A stretch of DNA of 64,000 nucleotides from Symsagittifera roscoffensis (lineage: Eukaryota > Xenacoelomorpha > Acoela > Convolutidae): the NCBI RefSeq assembly GCF_963678635.1, contig NC_087071.1:6215624-6279623 (forward strand). The letters run 5' to 3'. The notes under the pieces are model-generated. The model did not search any database. It was not told the DNA's origin and saw only the letters and a program-made list of their open reading frames with translations. Both the position numbers and the translations under genes were made by a program. Positions 46,895 to 58,998 of this stretch are shown here, in pieces; the stretch's first letter is position 1; every line of letters starts with the position of its first letter.

Positions 46895-49480
46895 CGTGGG
46901 CTAAAAAAATTATTATTTTGAGACTGAAAAGCGGTGGTATGGGGTTGTTCTATAATTTGTTCATATGTATTTTCATCTTGTGAATGATGTGTCATTATAT
47001 GTTGAATGGGACTTTGTGATATGGTTGGTCTGAAATTTGGATTATGTGTTATTGCTAAATTTCGAAAATTTCGTGGGACTAGGGATAATGTATGGTTATG
47101 TGGTAGGGGTGGAAACTGTGGTGCTGTAGGCGTTATTTCTACATTGTTATGTTCTTCGTCGTATGTGTTCTGTCTTGTTGCTATTTTTGTGTTGTATTCT
47201 TTTATTTGTGCGTCTAAAAGAATTTTGTTTACTGATGACAAAAAAATTCCAAAGAATCCTGCAAATAGTATGCGTGCTACACTTGCTTGTCTATTGACTT
47301 GTGTGTGTATAGCACATGTGTTTAGATTCCTTTTGAAAGTGAAAAAAGAAATCCTATAAAGTTAAACATTGCGTATAGAATAGTCAACTTTTCTAAGATG
47401 TAATAGGGCCATCCTAGAAAATCAAGAACTTCATTTTTTAGTGTAACAAAGCTAAAAATATTTATAGGTGAGATATCTTGTGGTCGGTATTTTTCACCGT
47501 TTAGATATATATAGTCTTTAATGTCTTTAAAATATCCGCTATAATCTTGTGTATAAATGCGGTTTCGGCAAGTTTGCGTAAGTTTTGGTCAATTGATTGT
47601 CTTGGAATTGTTGTGTTCTTATGTGATGTTGGATATCGGATTTTGAATATATTCGAATTGATTGTAAGTCGATATTTGGGTTTCGAGCAATAGCTCTAAT
47701 GCTTTCTGGTGAAATTTTTTTGAGTGATTGCATTAATGTGGGGTATGGGGTAAGAAGGTAATATTTATCTTCATCAGGGTTCAGTTGTACTACATTGTGG
47801 CTATTTTCTGATCCACATGAAATTGCGGTATCCCAGAAATAGGTTCGTCTTGAAAGTGTAACAACGAAATGTACTTTATTCTTATAAAAGATAGGGATTA
47901 ATTTATAGCATCGTTTATCTTCAAAAATATATAGTGGTGATACTTTTTTGGTACATGTATAAAACCATAAAATGTTTCCTTCGTAGTCTAAAAAATTTGA
48001 TCTATTTCCTGATAGTAAACATCCTGCGTAGGGTATTTTTAATACTGCTAGTGCTAGTGATTGTAAGATTTGTGTTCTTTGATTGTAAGATTTGTGTTCT
48101 TTCTAATTCGCATAGTTGGTGAAGTGTTTCTAAATCAGAGAGTGACATTTCTTGAAAAATTCGGCTAATTGTGTAGTCTAATTTCATATTTAAGTGAATA
48201 TCATAGTGGATATTACCGAAATATGTACTACTCATTAGTGATAGTTCTTGTAAACGTGTGCTTCTAGTGTCATGGGGCTTTAGATGTCCACCAGGTTGAC
48301 CTTTACTTTTTTGAAAATTAACTGGTATGTATGATGTTCCTTCGTTTATAGGATGACTTGTGGCGTATGGGTCAATTTTTATTTTTCCAGTGGTCATGTC
48401 GAATCCTTTTTCGTATTCAACTAATATTTCGGAGTATTGTGTTTTGTGAAGTGGGTTTCTGTATTTACATGCAAGTTCTGTTTCTTGATATATTTGAAAA
48501 CGTGTCAATTTATTTTCTATATTGTGTATGTTTCTAAAATTAGGACTTTGTTTTCGTGATGGATTTACTTGTTCATATGGAATGGATTGTATAAAATATT
48601 TTTCGTGAAATTTTATCATTCGAGCGTGTATTTTTGCTACTTGAAATGTTGTACATGTGTCTTCGGGGAACCAAACAATTGTTGCTTGTGTTCGTGTTGT
48701 AGGGTCACAATAGCCTTGATCGTTTTTACAAGGTAATCTAATTCCTTGATAGATCATTGTGTTGTCAGATAAATCGCGTGTGAGTTGTATTTTTTCGAGT
48801 TGTATTTTCCAATCGAAAAACATTATTTCTTGATATCCTTTATTTTTTGTGTCTGCTTTGCAGTTTGATGGGTTATTTATACCAATGTGCGGTATCCAGT
48901 GTTTATCGTATATGTCATAAGTTATTCTTCCGTGTGCGCCGTTGTATGGGTATTTTTCATCTAGTTTTATATGTCCTTGATATCTTTCAAGTTCTGCTTG
49001 ATGTGCTGAATCTGCAAAAACTTGGAAATATACTAACTTTCTATCTGTGTTTTTATTTCTTGTGATATTTAGTCTGAGTAACTCGTTTTTACAATCTTCG
49101 GGATTGAGATGTAAAAGTCGTTCGATATTACTCTGGTAGAATGATTCGTGGTCAAGTCTGTTTTTATTTCCATTTGAGACTTGTGAACAATGTATTTTCT
49201 TTTCAGAAAATGTTGCTGTGATTTTATATCATATAACTGTTGTTGCTCGGGCTTTTGAATAAAGTGTCGCTATTACATTTGTAGTTTCTATAGCTTGTGG
49301 TTCTGTTTCGCATTGTGATACTTGATTCATTTGTGTAGTGTTTTTTGTTCATTTTCTTCACAATCGTAATGTGTTACTAATAAATCTTGGGGTCCTGTGC
49401 GGGGGGAAGGATTTATGTTCCGGTTGGAGATTACTAGAAAAAAGAGTTGGAGAAAAATTAATATTTTTAGAATATACATG
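46891..49480 (-). pseudogene. Envelope-like glycoprotein gene of the giant element (broken)
   Basis: The ATG at 49478-49480 begins a classic signal peptide (MYILKILIFLQLFFLVIS) and overlaps the end of the preceding ORF by 13 bp. A frameshift near 49330, a TGA at 49230-49232 and further breaks near 48000-47740 and 47345 interrupt it. The largest intact piece (48002-48823, 273 codons) has scattered cysteines and N-glycosylation sites such as NLT. Near 47345-47400 and 47245-47290 two hydrophobic stretches (ILYAMFNFIGFLF; ARILFAGFFGIFL) look like membrane segments, followed by a 110-residue polar tail ending in TGA at 46891. Position after integrase, signal peptide and C-terminal membrane anchor support an envelope role (membrane fusion and entry, by analogy with errantivirus-like elements). 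The fusion-protein class is not identified. Confidence 0.55.
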
Positions 49481-50610
49481 TGTATGATAATCCTGAGTAT
49501 GGGTTATAAAATGTGATGTAACTAATTGTCTTTTTGGTATATCTGTCGTATTTGTATATTACTTCAGTTGTTATAAATGGTGGTGGTAGTGATTGAGCTG
49601 TTATATTTGGTGGGTTTAATGGGTAGGGATGTTGAGCAATGTTGTTTAGTTTAACCGTGATTTCAAATTTTAATTGTAGACTATTTTGTTGGAGTATTTG
49701 GATGTTATGATCACGAATGTCTTCGTCGATGTCTTGTCTATATTGTAGTCTATTGAGTGCCCAGTTGTGGAGTCGGTTACTTTCTGGGTGCTGTCCAAAT
49801 AATGGTGGAGGTGCTGTGAATGTAACCAGTCTAGTCTTAAAGGAATATTTGTTGATGATTGTTCTCGATATCTAGCGTCGAGGTTATTTGGGAAATTTAA
49901 GTTAAAAGGCGTTGGTGAAATCTGGCTTATTGATGGTGTTGATGGTAGTGATAATGTTTCTGCTAGTGATGAGGATGTTGTTGTATCCGTAGAAATATCT
50001 ATTGGATCATTGATTAAATTTGGTTCACCTTGTGTGAATGATTGTGTTGTCCAATATGGTAGTCGTGATGTTTGGTTTTGGGGGTTAAAGGGATTTTCAC
50101 GTATTTGTTTAGATGTTGGTGTTGAACCTAAGTAATCCGAGGGTAGGCTTGAGGTGCTACGTTGTGAATGAAGCGTAGGGGTTTCTGGTAATATACCAAT
50201 GGGGTTTTCTGGAGTACTTTGTGATGGGGATTGGGGTATATCAAAATGAACTCGGGGGGTTTGTAACTTTCTGTTTCGTCGAGGATGTATAATTTGTCTA
50301 TTTATTTCAACTGTATTTTGATTTTGACTAAGATTTCGTATTCTACTTAATTCTTGTGGTAGTGTTGGGTATAAGTTATATGTTGGTTCACTTAGAGGTG
50401 CTTGTCGTTGAACTGGTTCTAGTGGTTCAGATAAGCGAGCGTGTCGTTCTTCAAAGGTATATGGGTTATCTTGAAAAAAAATTCGTGTAGATGTTTGAGG
50501 GTTTTGGGTAGTTGTAGGTGGTGTTGGGTTATCTTGGGATGATGTCGGTGAAGACTGACTGTGTGATTGTTGGTTAGCAATTTTTGATAGTTTTTGATCT
50601 ATTTCTTTTA
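49468..50610 (-). pseudogene. Unknown Pro/Ser/Thr/Gln-rich ORF Y between pol and env
   Basis: An open minus-strand frame from about 50610 to 49800 contains no ATG and starts right after a TAA. It reads like a structured, low-complexity polypeptide (EEIDQKLSK-like start, SQDNPTPPTTTQNPQTSTR, FEERHARLSEPLEPVQRQAP). A frame change near 49830 moves it to a second frame, with RLHNWALNRLQYRQDIDEDI and FEITVKLNNIAQHPYPLNPP, that ends at a TAA at 49468-49470, inside the signal-peptide codons of env. Codon and strand composition match gag-pol, so it is probably real coding sequence, perhaps reached by splicing or as an extension. Function unknown. Confidence 0.45.
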
Positions 50611-51837
50611 GTGAAAAAATTTATGTTTATTGTAGTATTCTTCTAGAAAAAGAATTAGGAGGATTGTTGCTAGGGCGAATTTGATGATTGTTTTCTTTTT
50701 ACATTAGCATATTGTCAAGATGAGGGATGATAGAAATGTTATAAAAATTACAAATAGTAAAAAAATATCGGTTCTACTAAAAATGGTTCGTATCATTTAG
50801 ATAAGTTTTGTGAATCGTACCTGTGGATATAGTCAATAGCTTTTGAAAGTTGGAGGTATAGTTCGAAATGGAATAGAAAATTTAAAAAATATTGCAAAAA
50901 ATGATTAAGATTATTATAAAAGTTTCAAAGGTATCAAAAAGAAATATGAGTAAAAGTTTAAATATCGTTAAAAAGTTTATGAGAATGTTAAGAATTATGT
51001 TGACTGGTCGAGAGAAGAGCATTTAAGAAATGGCTTCTCGATCGAATATTTTTTGTTGTTTGAGGCAATTTTCAAGTGTGGTCGAATTATTTATTGGTTT
51101 TTTGACAAGTGGGTTGAGTTTTGTGAAAAATTGTTGGGGGCAAATTTTATGGTGATCGGGAGGTCTTCTTTTTCTTTATTTTTTTTTGTCAAATGATCTG
51201 GGGTATTTTTGAGTTTTTGATACTTTAGGCTAATTAAAATGGTCGTTCTTTTACTTTAGGCTAATTTAACATATTTGTTTGGGGGGTATTTGAGGTCTGA
51301 GTTGTGGAAATATTGTTGATCTTTGGGTTATTAGATAAGGGAGGGTTATGATATTATGGTTTAGTTGTCAAGTTGGAGTGGTTTGCTTATTTTTGACCTA
51401 GAGGTCGCAAAGTTATAGTTATAGATATGCCTGGAGTTTAATATCTTTCGTCTAGTTGGTTTGTGTTAGAGTTATAGAAGGTGACGGATTGGATGAATCC
51501 TATTGGCTAATTTTGAACTAGAATCGTTGCGTGTCTGTCAGCATGTTATTTTGAAAAATGAAAGTTCAAAATATTTCAGAGGTGCAAAGATTATTAAATA
51601 TAAAATTAAAGCTGTTTTTGAAATTCAACTTTCTTTAATATTTTAGATTGTGGGATGAATGTTTTGTAGTTTTTGCGTGGTTGATTTCTAAGTCGTGATG
51701 ACTCTCTATGTTCTGATTTGTCGATTTGTTCTTGGGGTATAATTTTTTGCTGTCATTTTTCTATTTTTTCTTTCTTTTTGAGGAATATTTTGATCTAGCT
51801 TTTTTGTATTGTTTTTTATTGTAGTTGATTTCTTATT
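50611..51837. other. Gap between pol and ORF Y
   Basis: About 1.2 kb with no long sense-strand frame. T/G-rich on the plus strand, with a short direct repeat of actttaggctaatt near 51223 and 51251. Splice sites for an env mRNA might lie here; none was assigned. Confidence 0.35.
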
Positions 51838-53713
51838 TTATATTTCTGGATGAATGTCATGTTGGTTTTGTGTTTCATTTTCTGTATGTGGGTTATTTTG
51901 AATACCTTTTAAACCTGTGAAAGAATATAATTGAGTTAGTTCGCGTAGTGCGTATTCTTTTGGGTAATAAGGTAATAGGTTGTTTCGATGTTGAACAATT
52001 CCTTTTTGGTCTGAGTCGGTGATCTTTTATGTGACATCAGTGGGTTTGGCAATTATTTGGTATGGTCCTTTACGAAGGGGTTGTAATTTTTTAGAAATAC
52101 CTTTTTGAGTGTTAAAATTGGGTATTAAAACAAATGTTCCAATTTTTAAATCGGAGGCTGGTGTAAAGCGTGAATTTATTTGTTCATTAATGTTTTTCCT
52201 TTGTAACAACTTTTTTGTTACTTTTTGGTAAATTTCATTGTGCTTTTTATCTCTGTTTAAAATCCATTCGATGTGTGTACCGGAGGCTAATTTAAGAATT
52301 TGTGGGTGATGAAAATGATCTTCATCATGGGTGTGTAAAGGTAGGTTATAACAAATTGAGTCTTTATTCGGTTGACAATGACTTTGTGCATTTTTATGAG
52401 AGTTTGCTGTAAACATAATTGGTTTGCGTGGCTTTTGATTAAAAAACATTTCATATGGTGACATTCCTAGATTTGTCGTGATTTGTGCATTATATGCTAA
52501 GGGAAATAGTTTTACATCTGCTGACCATTCAGTGTATCTTGTATCATTTCCATTGATGATACATCTAAGATATTCTTGTAGCGAACGGTTCATACCTTCG
52601 ACTAAGCCGGTTGTCCAAGGTGCGTGAAATGTACGTGGTTTGTGTTTGATGTTATATAAATCACATAGTGTGATGATTTCATTATTTATGAATTCCGCAC
52701 CGTTGTCTGTAACTAAAACTTCTGGTAGTCCAAATTTGGCTATCCAGTGTTCATAAAGTGTAAGCGTAATAAGCGTTACAATGTGGTACTGGGTTAAGTG
52801 TTACATAATGTGTAAATGCGTCAACAATTACCATAATGTAGGAGTTTCCTTCGGATGATGGTGAAATTGGTCCTTTTGTATCAAATGAAATACGGTGGTT
52901 AAAGTACAAACTTTGTCCTTTAAAATCTTGTCTTTGTGCTATTTGTTATTGATTTGGATAAGGTTTATTTAGCTGACATACTATGCAATCATTGCATAGT
53001 ACTTTTATCCAAATTGGTGCATTTGGGAAATAAAAGTTTTGTATGAAATATGAATATGTTTTCTCTGATCCAGAGTGTCCTTTAATGTTTTGTGTATGTG
53101 AAATGTTAAAAGCTATGAGAATCATACTTAAAGGGAGACAGGGAACTGTTGATTCATTTAATTGGTATTCTAGAAGGTCTGTGTTTTCTTTAATTGTTGT
53201 ATTGTTGAATTTTCGAAAATATCGGAGGAGTGTTTTATTTTTTTATTTCCTAAAATTGTGGTATCTGCTTTTACGGGTTTAGTTTTATATTTGTGCCATG
53301 ATTTTAGTTGTCTAATTACTGGGTCAAGATTTTGATATTGTTTCAAGGTTTTAATTGTAATTTTTTCTGTTGGAAGGAGAAAAATGTTTTCAATTTCTAA
53401 TTTAGATAAAGGAATTGTGTCAAGTGGGTCATGGAGGTCAAAAACTTGATTTATTGTGTATTTTGAATCGTTTGTTTGTGGTCCTGATAAATTTATTTTA
53501 TCAGTTAGATTTTCTTTTTCAATTAACAGAAAAAGGTCTTTTTTATGCGAGTGCTGTTTTACTCTTTTTTGTTGGGTGTTATTTTTTATCCATTGTGAAT
53601 ATGGAATTGGTTTGAAAGTTGATGTTCCAAGTAGATCAACTTCGTAGTGGTTATTTTGGCAATCTAAATAAAGTGGGAAGTGTTGTAGATTATTTATCTG
53701 TGATTGTTCAACG
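51838..53713 (-). pseudogene. pol: linker and integrase of the giant element
   Basis: After a frame change near 53760 the reading continues through a linker to the integrase. Zinc-binding region near 53060-52960 (a CNDCIVC segment). Core with D in SFDTKGP (about 52885), D in VTDNGAEF (about 52700) and E in GLVEGMNR (about 52595), spaced as in the DDE family. C-terminal GPY/F motif RKGPYQII (about 52060), typical of Ty3/gypsy. Breaks: TAA at 52946-52948, a frameshift near 52765 caused by a small tandem duplication (aagcgtaat twice), and TAA at 52027-52029 after which the frame stays open to 51838. The enzyme joins element DNA to the genome; here it cannot be made intact. Confidence 0.75.
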
Positions 53714-54202
53714 TCAGTTTTTACTGCATATTTGCATTCTAGTCGGGGTGATGTTTCGTTTTCTGCAAGGAAAATTTTTTATATTTTTGGGTATTTCAAC
53801 TGTAGTCTTACGTGTAAGTAATTCAGGTGGTGTATTTCGACTTAATGTGTCTGGTAATGCAAGATTCTTTCCTGCTGTCCAAACTATATGTAAGTTTGGA
53901 AATTTCATTAGAATTAGTTGAAATCTGTAAACTCGGTGATTTGGATTGGATTTTTGTGTAAAGAGAAAAATGATTGGTTTGTGATCTGTGAATAGAACTG
54001 TTGGATGTTTTGATCCAAGTATCAGAATTTTATATTCTGTAAGTGTATAGATTATGGCTGTACATTTTCTCATTAGAGTTGAGAGTCGTAGCTCTGCTTG
54101 AGTGAGTAATCGAGAATTTGCTGATATAAGGTTCATTTTGTTTGTACCATTGTGTGATTGTAATAATGCTGCCCCGATGCCAAAATTCGAAGCATCGCAC
54201 AT
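53714..54202 (-). pseudogene. pol: RNase H domain
   Basis: 162 codons in the same frame as RT. Catalytic positions are visible: MCDAS (D3), AEL (E near 37), TDHKPI (D near 73) and LPDTLSR (D near 118), the usual gypsy RNase H order. It degrades the RNA strand during reverse transcription. The frame shifts near 53760 before the integrase part. Confidence 0.78.
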
Positions 54203-54238
54203 TGCATAGAATGGTTGATTTGGGTCTGGAATTGTATT

Positions 54239-55075
54239 CTAAACTTGTTCATTTAGGAGTTTTTTAATTTCTTCAAATCGTGTTTGATGTTCTGTATTCC
54301 ATTCAAAATTATTTTGTTGTCTAAGTATGTTATAGAATGGTCTTAAATATAATTGCATTTTATAGACGTATTTGCTTAAAAAATTTAACATTCCAAGGAA
54401 TTCTTGGATTTTCTTTTTGTTTGTTGGTGGTTGAAGCTTCTGAATAGCATCAATGGGTGATTTTAATGGATTTATTGTTTTTCTTTCAATATTGTGTCCT
54501 AAGAATTTAACTCGTGTTAAAAAGAAGTGTGATTTATCGGGGGCGGCCTTCAGATTTTCGTTCTGAAGTATTTTGTGATAGTGCTCTAAAACTTTAAACA
54601 TTTCTTCTTTTGTCTGTGATTGCATAAAAACATCGTCTAAATAGGTGATTGCGTTTTTCTTGAGTATTAGTGGTCTAAAAATTTTGCTCATAAAAGCTGA
54701 AAATGCTGCTGGTCCTATGGATATTCCATAGAATAGGCGGGTGAATTCATATTGTTGATTTCCAATAACAAATTGCGTTAAGCGTCGCGATTGTTCATCT
54801 AGTGGCATTTGATTGTATGCACTATTCATATCTGCGGTTGTAAAGTATTTTCCGTTTATTTTTGTTAAAATAACTTGTATTGGTTCAATAGGCCAATTGC
54901 ATTTTGATTCGTCTATTAGTGAATTAAGATATCTAGCGTCTAGAACTATTTTTAATGATTCTCCTTTTGCTAGGATGATAACAGGGTTGGTAAATGTGTT
55001 ATCTTTTGGTCGTTCTGCTTTGTTTACCGGTGAGATACTTTTGTATTGTTCTAAAATATCGAGTAATCTGTTCAC
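54239..55075 (-). pseudogene. pol: reverse transcriptase domain
   Basis: 278 codons, same frame as the protease part upstream and RNase H downstream, separated from them by TAG stops (55157-55159 and 54239-54241). Motifs: IVLDARYLN (43-51), TTADMNSAYNQMPL with the first catalytic Asp (82), LFYGISIGPAAFSAFM (motif B), YLDD (145-148), FLGHNI and the thumb-side FLGMLNFLSKYV. Ty3/gypsy-type RT. All catalytic aspartates are present. Confidence 0.85.
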
Positions 55076-55156
55076 TTTATCGTATAAATGAATTGGTACT
55101 TTACTTGCTCTTTGTTTTTTGAAAACTGCGTCAGGTTTTAACGGGAGATGTAGTGA

Positions 55157-57652
55157 CTAACTGATTTTGCCAACATCAAATTTGGATGTTGCATAGACTG
55201 ATGAATATTTTATTAGCTGTTTGGCTAACTTATCAAATTCGTCTTGTGTTATTTGTGAATGTTGGAAGTTAAACATTGTTAAAAATTTCTGTTGATCCTC
55301 TGTATAGTTATTTATGTTGAATGTAGGTTTGAAATATGGGGTTTTTGTGAAATAATCTGTATTTTTTTTTTCATTACTTATTATATTTTTTATGGATAAT
55401 TCTTCATTAAGAATTGTGGATTGACAAATATCTAATAATTGGAGTATATTATTTACGCGGTATGCTTTTTCGTGCATTGGTGATATCGTAGCGTTGGTTT
55501 CGCAATATCCTAAAAGTCCTAAAGGTAATGTTACTTGATACGGTGTATTGTTGTATACATGTAACGAAATAATATCTGAATTCGAATTTTTCAAATATTT
55601 TATGGATGAAATTGTGATTTTGAAAAACATATGGATAGGTTTGAATTCAAAGTCTGACAAATAGAGTTGTTGTTTATTTTGATTTTTATCATATTGGTGA
55701 ACTTGTTTTATTGAAAAATTATATATGTTTCCTGATAGTGGTTTCAGGTGTTTTCTTTGTTGGTTATATATTGGATAAAATTTTGAAAAGAATGGTGGTT
55801 GTTTATTTAGCCTTTGAAAAAATGTTAGGGATGTGTCTTTTGTTTTTGTGTATTTATCTTTGATTAGTATTTTACTATTCAAGATGTTGATTGTCGGTAT
55901 ATATTTAGAGATAAATGGTATTCCAATGATATTGTGTTTAATATCAGTGATATGAAATATTTGTTTAAATGGTTTATTTAAAATTTTATTTTGCTCTATT
56001 GTTCTTGTGGGGAGAAGAAATAATTGAACTTTTCCATAGTTTACCAATGTTGATCCTTGTGCTGTTGCTAGTTTACTGGAGGTTGCAAGAGGTGTTAATT
56101 TTGGGTGTAATGTTTTTATCTCATTCCATGTGGGAATGTTTATTATGTTTGATTCTGCTCCTGAATCAATTAAAAAATCAATTCCAAGATCTGGTGGTTG
56201 AAATTCTTTGTTTCTTGGACTTTCTAAAAGAAATGGAATTGTCCAAATTTTTTCATTGGGTTGTTCTTTTTGTATATTTTGATAGATGTGATTTGTATTC
56301 AAGCATTTTGTTTTGTCATTTTCATTGAGTTTATTCACAGTGTTAATTTCGTTAGTTTCTTGTGCCGTTTGCGTAGTCTGGATGGGTTCAATATAATAAT
56401 TGTGAAGGAGTTCTAATTGATTTTCATATATATGTGATGAAAAAGGTTGTTCATATATAATAGGCTCGTAGTCATTTTCGACTGCTATCATATTGATGGA
56501 GATAGTGTTTTCTGTATCACTTTCTGAATCTGATGATCCACAGTTTATTTGATTTCGTTGTAGTTCGTTATTTGCTGTGTCATCAATACCTGGGGGGTCT
56601 GATGTTGTTTCTGGATTTGATTGTACTTGATTAATATGTCTTTGATGTTTAGGTGTACTACTTCTGTGGCGATTGTTAGAATTATTATAGTGGTTATTAT
56701 TTCTGTGTGGTGATTGGGAATAATTTCTATAACGATTATTATAACTTGAATGTCGATTTTGTGAATTGTTTCGTGATCGGTTTTGATAATTATTGTTTGA
56801 TCTGTGATGATTTGATCTGTTATATGAGTTATTCCTTGATCGATTGTTTGGGTAATTCTGATTACGGTTGTTTGAATAACTTCTATTGCGATTATTTGAA
56901 TAGTTTCTACTTCTATTATATGATGAGTTTCGTGATTGATTGTTTGGATAGCATTTATTCCTTGATTGGGAATTAGATCTAGAAACAAAGTGTGTTGTAT
57001 TTGAATTTGATCTGGAGTAGTTATTTCGACTATTTGGTCGATTATAATGATTTTGTGAAGAATTTTGTGTATTTCTTCGTTCTGGTGATCTTCCTCTATA
57101 ACTTGAGTTATATGGTGATTGATTTTTCGTGTAATTGGTATTGTTCGGAAGTGGTTTTCCTGAACTGTTGTTGCTGTATACATTTTTGTTTGGTAGATTT
57201 TGATCTTTCTTCATGTATTGATAGAATGATTTATTTGGTTCTTTATATTTTTGAGGTTTGTTTTGATTGTCCTGTTGTTTTTGTCTACATTCAGAAATAC
57301 TATGTCCGTATCGTCGGCAATAATTACACCTTTTTTTGAAAAATGGTTTGCCTTTAAAGTTTGGGTGTTTTTCATAAATATTGAGTATTTCAGTGATTTT
57401 TTCAACGAGGTCTGTATCTGATTCCTGTATATTGTTGATATTTGTGGTATTTGTTTCAATTCGATTAACATATTGTAACTTCAGATTTTCTGTTTCTTCA
57501 AGTTTCATTGGGATTTCTGCTTGTTCTAGTTTGTCTACTAGTTTTCGAAAATCTAGATCGGGCTCTCGAATTGAGGAGGGATGGGATGCTCTCTTTTTTA
57601 TTGCTATTTTCACTAATTGAGGTGTTAAGGTCATCATTAAGATTTCTGTCAT
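55157..57652 (-). pseudogene. gag-pol: capsid end, CCHC knuckle, N/R/S-rich tract, protease
   Basis: 831 codons, in frame with the gag ORF before it (only a TAA at 57767-57769 intervenes). Residues 1-60 finish the capsid region. A CCHC zinc knuckle CNYCRRYGHSISEC occupies 109-122 (C109, C112, H117, C122) and binds RNA. Residues about 185-335 are a tract of Asn, Arg, Ser and Tyr with repeated RSRN/SYN/NNR words, unusual in length. The aspartic protease active site is FLIDSGAESN (DSG at 496-498). About 270 further residues lead to the RT and end at a TAG. In the family the protease cleaves the polyprotein. Confidence 0.82.
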
Positions 57653-58998
57653 TTTTGTGTTTTTATAGTCGTGTGTATTTAATGAATATGCTTTTCGAAC
57701 TAGTGTTTCGATACGTACTGCTAGTTGTTTGATGGTTTCATTTGGTAATCTGCGAATTTCATTACATTAAACTCTTTGTTGTTGTTTATTTCTCTCGGAG
57801 TCAAACATTTTTGAACATTCTTGTGTAAATCTTTTCCAATTTGATTTTATTTCTATAGGCAATACTGAAAACCATTTTTGGGCTGCGCCATCAAAGGTTG
57901 TTTGTATCAACGCTGTGCGTCGATGTATCCAATTTTGATGTAGTGGCGTATTAATTGGTTCAGGTCCTATATTTAAAATTAAATTTGTTGTTACTGCATT
58001 TAAATAATCTTCTACAGAATATTCAGGGTCTGTTCCTGTGAATACCATTAATGGTTTATTTGCTTTATTTGATGTTATTGATGATCCACCCATAAGGTAT
58101 GGATTCATTGTCATTTGTAATGATTCTGCGGCATTTGGGATTTGTGAAAAATTTGAGAGTTGATTTTTTGTTATTTCATGTTGTTGAAGGTAATATGGGA
58201 GTGGTATTTCATTTTGCATTTGTGTTGATTGATACGAGTGTGTAATCATTGGGTTTTGTGGCTGAATTGGTTGAAAAGATTGTGTATTAATTGGGTTTTG
58301 CATTTGTATTGGTTGTTGATTTTGTGTATCTGTTGGATGTGGAGAAAAAATTCTATGATATATATGTGGTTTCTGCACTCCTTGTCCACGATATTCTTGA
58401 GTATATGGTGCAAATATATCTGGTTGTAAATAATCATCATCAGAGGATAAATAATCCGTTTGATGAGGTGCTTGCTTTTTCTTTTTATTCTGTTGAAAGA
58501 ATGGGTAATTTTCACTACGATCCTGTGGAGGATATGAATTAGTTTGAAAATTTACTGAGTTGGTTGTTGCCATTGGGTTATCCCAATATTGAGATCTTAT
58601 CTGATTATTATAATTTTTTCGTGGGGGATAGTTTGTTTTTGATGAATGTGCGTAATTAAAATTGTGTTCCGCAAAAGTGTTTTTTGTGAATGTTCTGCGT
58701 GTTTTTGACGGTACTGTCATTGGTCTATATGTTTGATAATCCATTTGTGAATATTTTGGAGCAACCGAAGGTTTAACGGTTGATTGTAAGGTTACTTGTG
58801 CTAGTGAAGTGTTTGTATTTCTTGGTGTTGTTAAATTTGGACGTATTGGTGAAATACTTTGTTGTGTAGTTGTTGTTGTTTGGACGATTTCTTCATTTAT
58901 GAAGTGTGATGGTGTTTGAATATCTTGTTGAGTGAGGTTCCTAGTTCCATTAAGGTTTTCATTGTGTATGACGGTCGAATTTAAACTGTTATTTCGCG
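57653..58998 (-). pseudogene. gag: capsid-type protein of the giant element
   Basis: The named ATG is at 58742-58744, but the frame is open upstream to about 59005, overlapping the end of ORF0. The N-terminal 200 residues are Gln/Asn/Pro/Tyr-rich. From about residue 228 a capsid-like helical region follows (FTGTDPEYSVEDYLNAV, AALIQ-type helix, GAAQKWFSVLP, KRFTQECSKMFDS), matching the retrotransposon gag fold. A TAA at 57767-57769 cuts the capsid in two; the same frame continues to 57652 and beyond with RRLPNETIKQLAVRIETLV, so the stop is most likely a mutation in this copy. Confidence 0.7.

Noticed and set aside
56545-57183. 212-codon minus-strand frame rich in Ile, Thr and His
   Set aside because: It is a +1 shadow of the low-complexity part of gag-pol, whose frame carries the CCHC knuckle and protease.
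51838-57769. Alternative genetic code (TAA/TAG read as Gln)
   Set aside because: Host-type genes here (NIFK-like, PLAT) end at ordinary stops in sensible places, a TGA also interrupts env, and the number of stops fits neutral decay.
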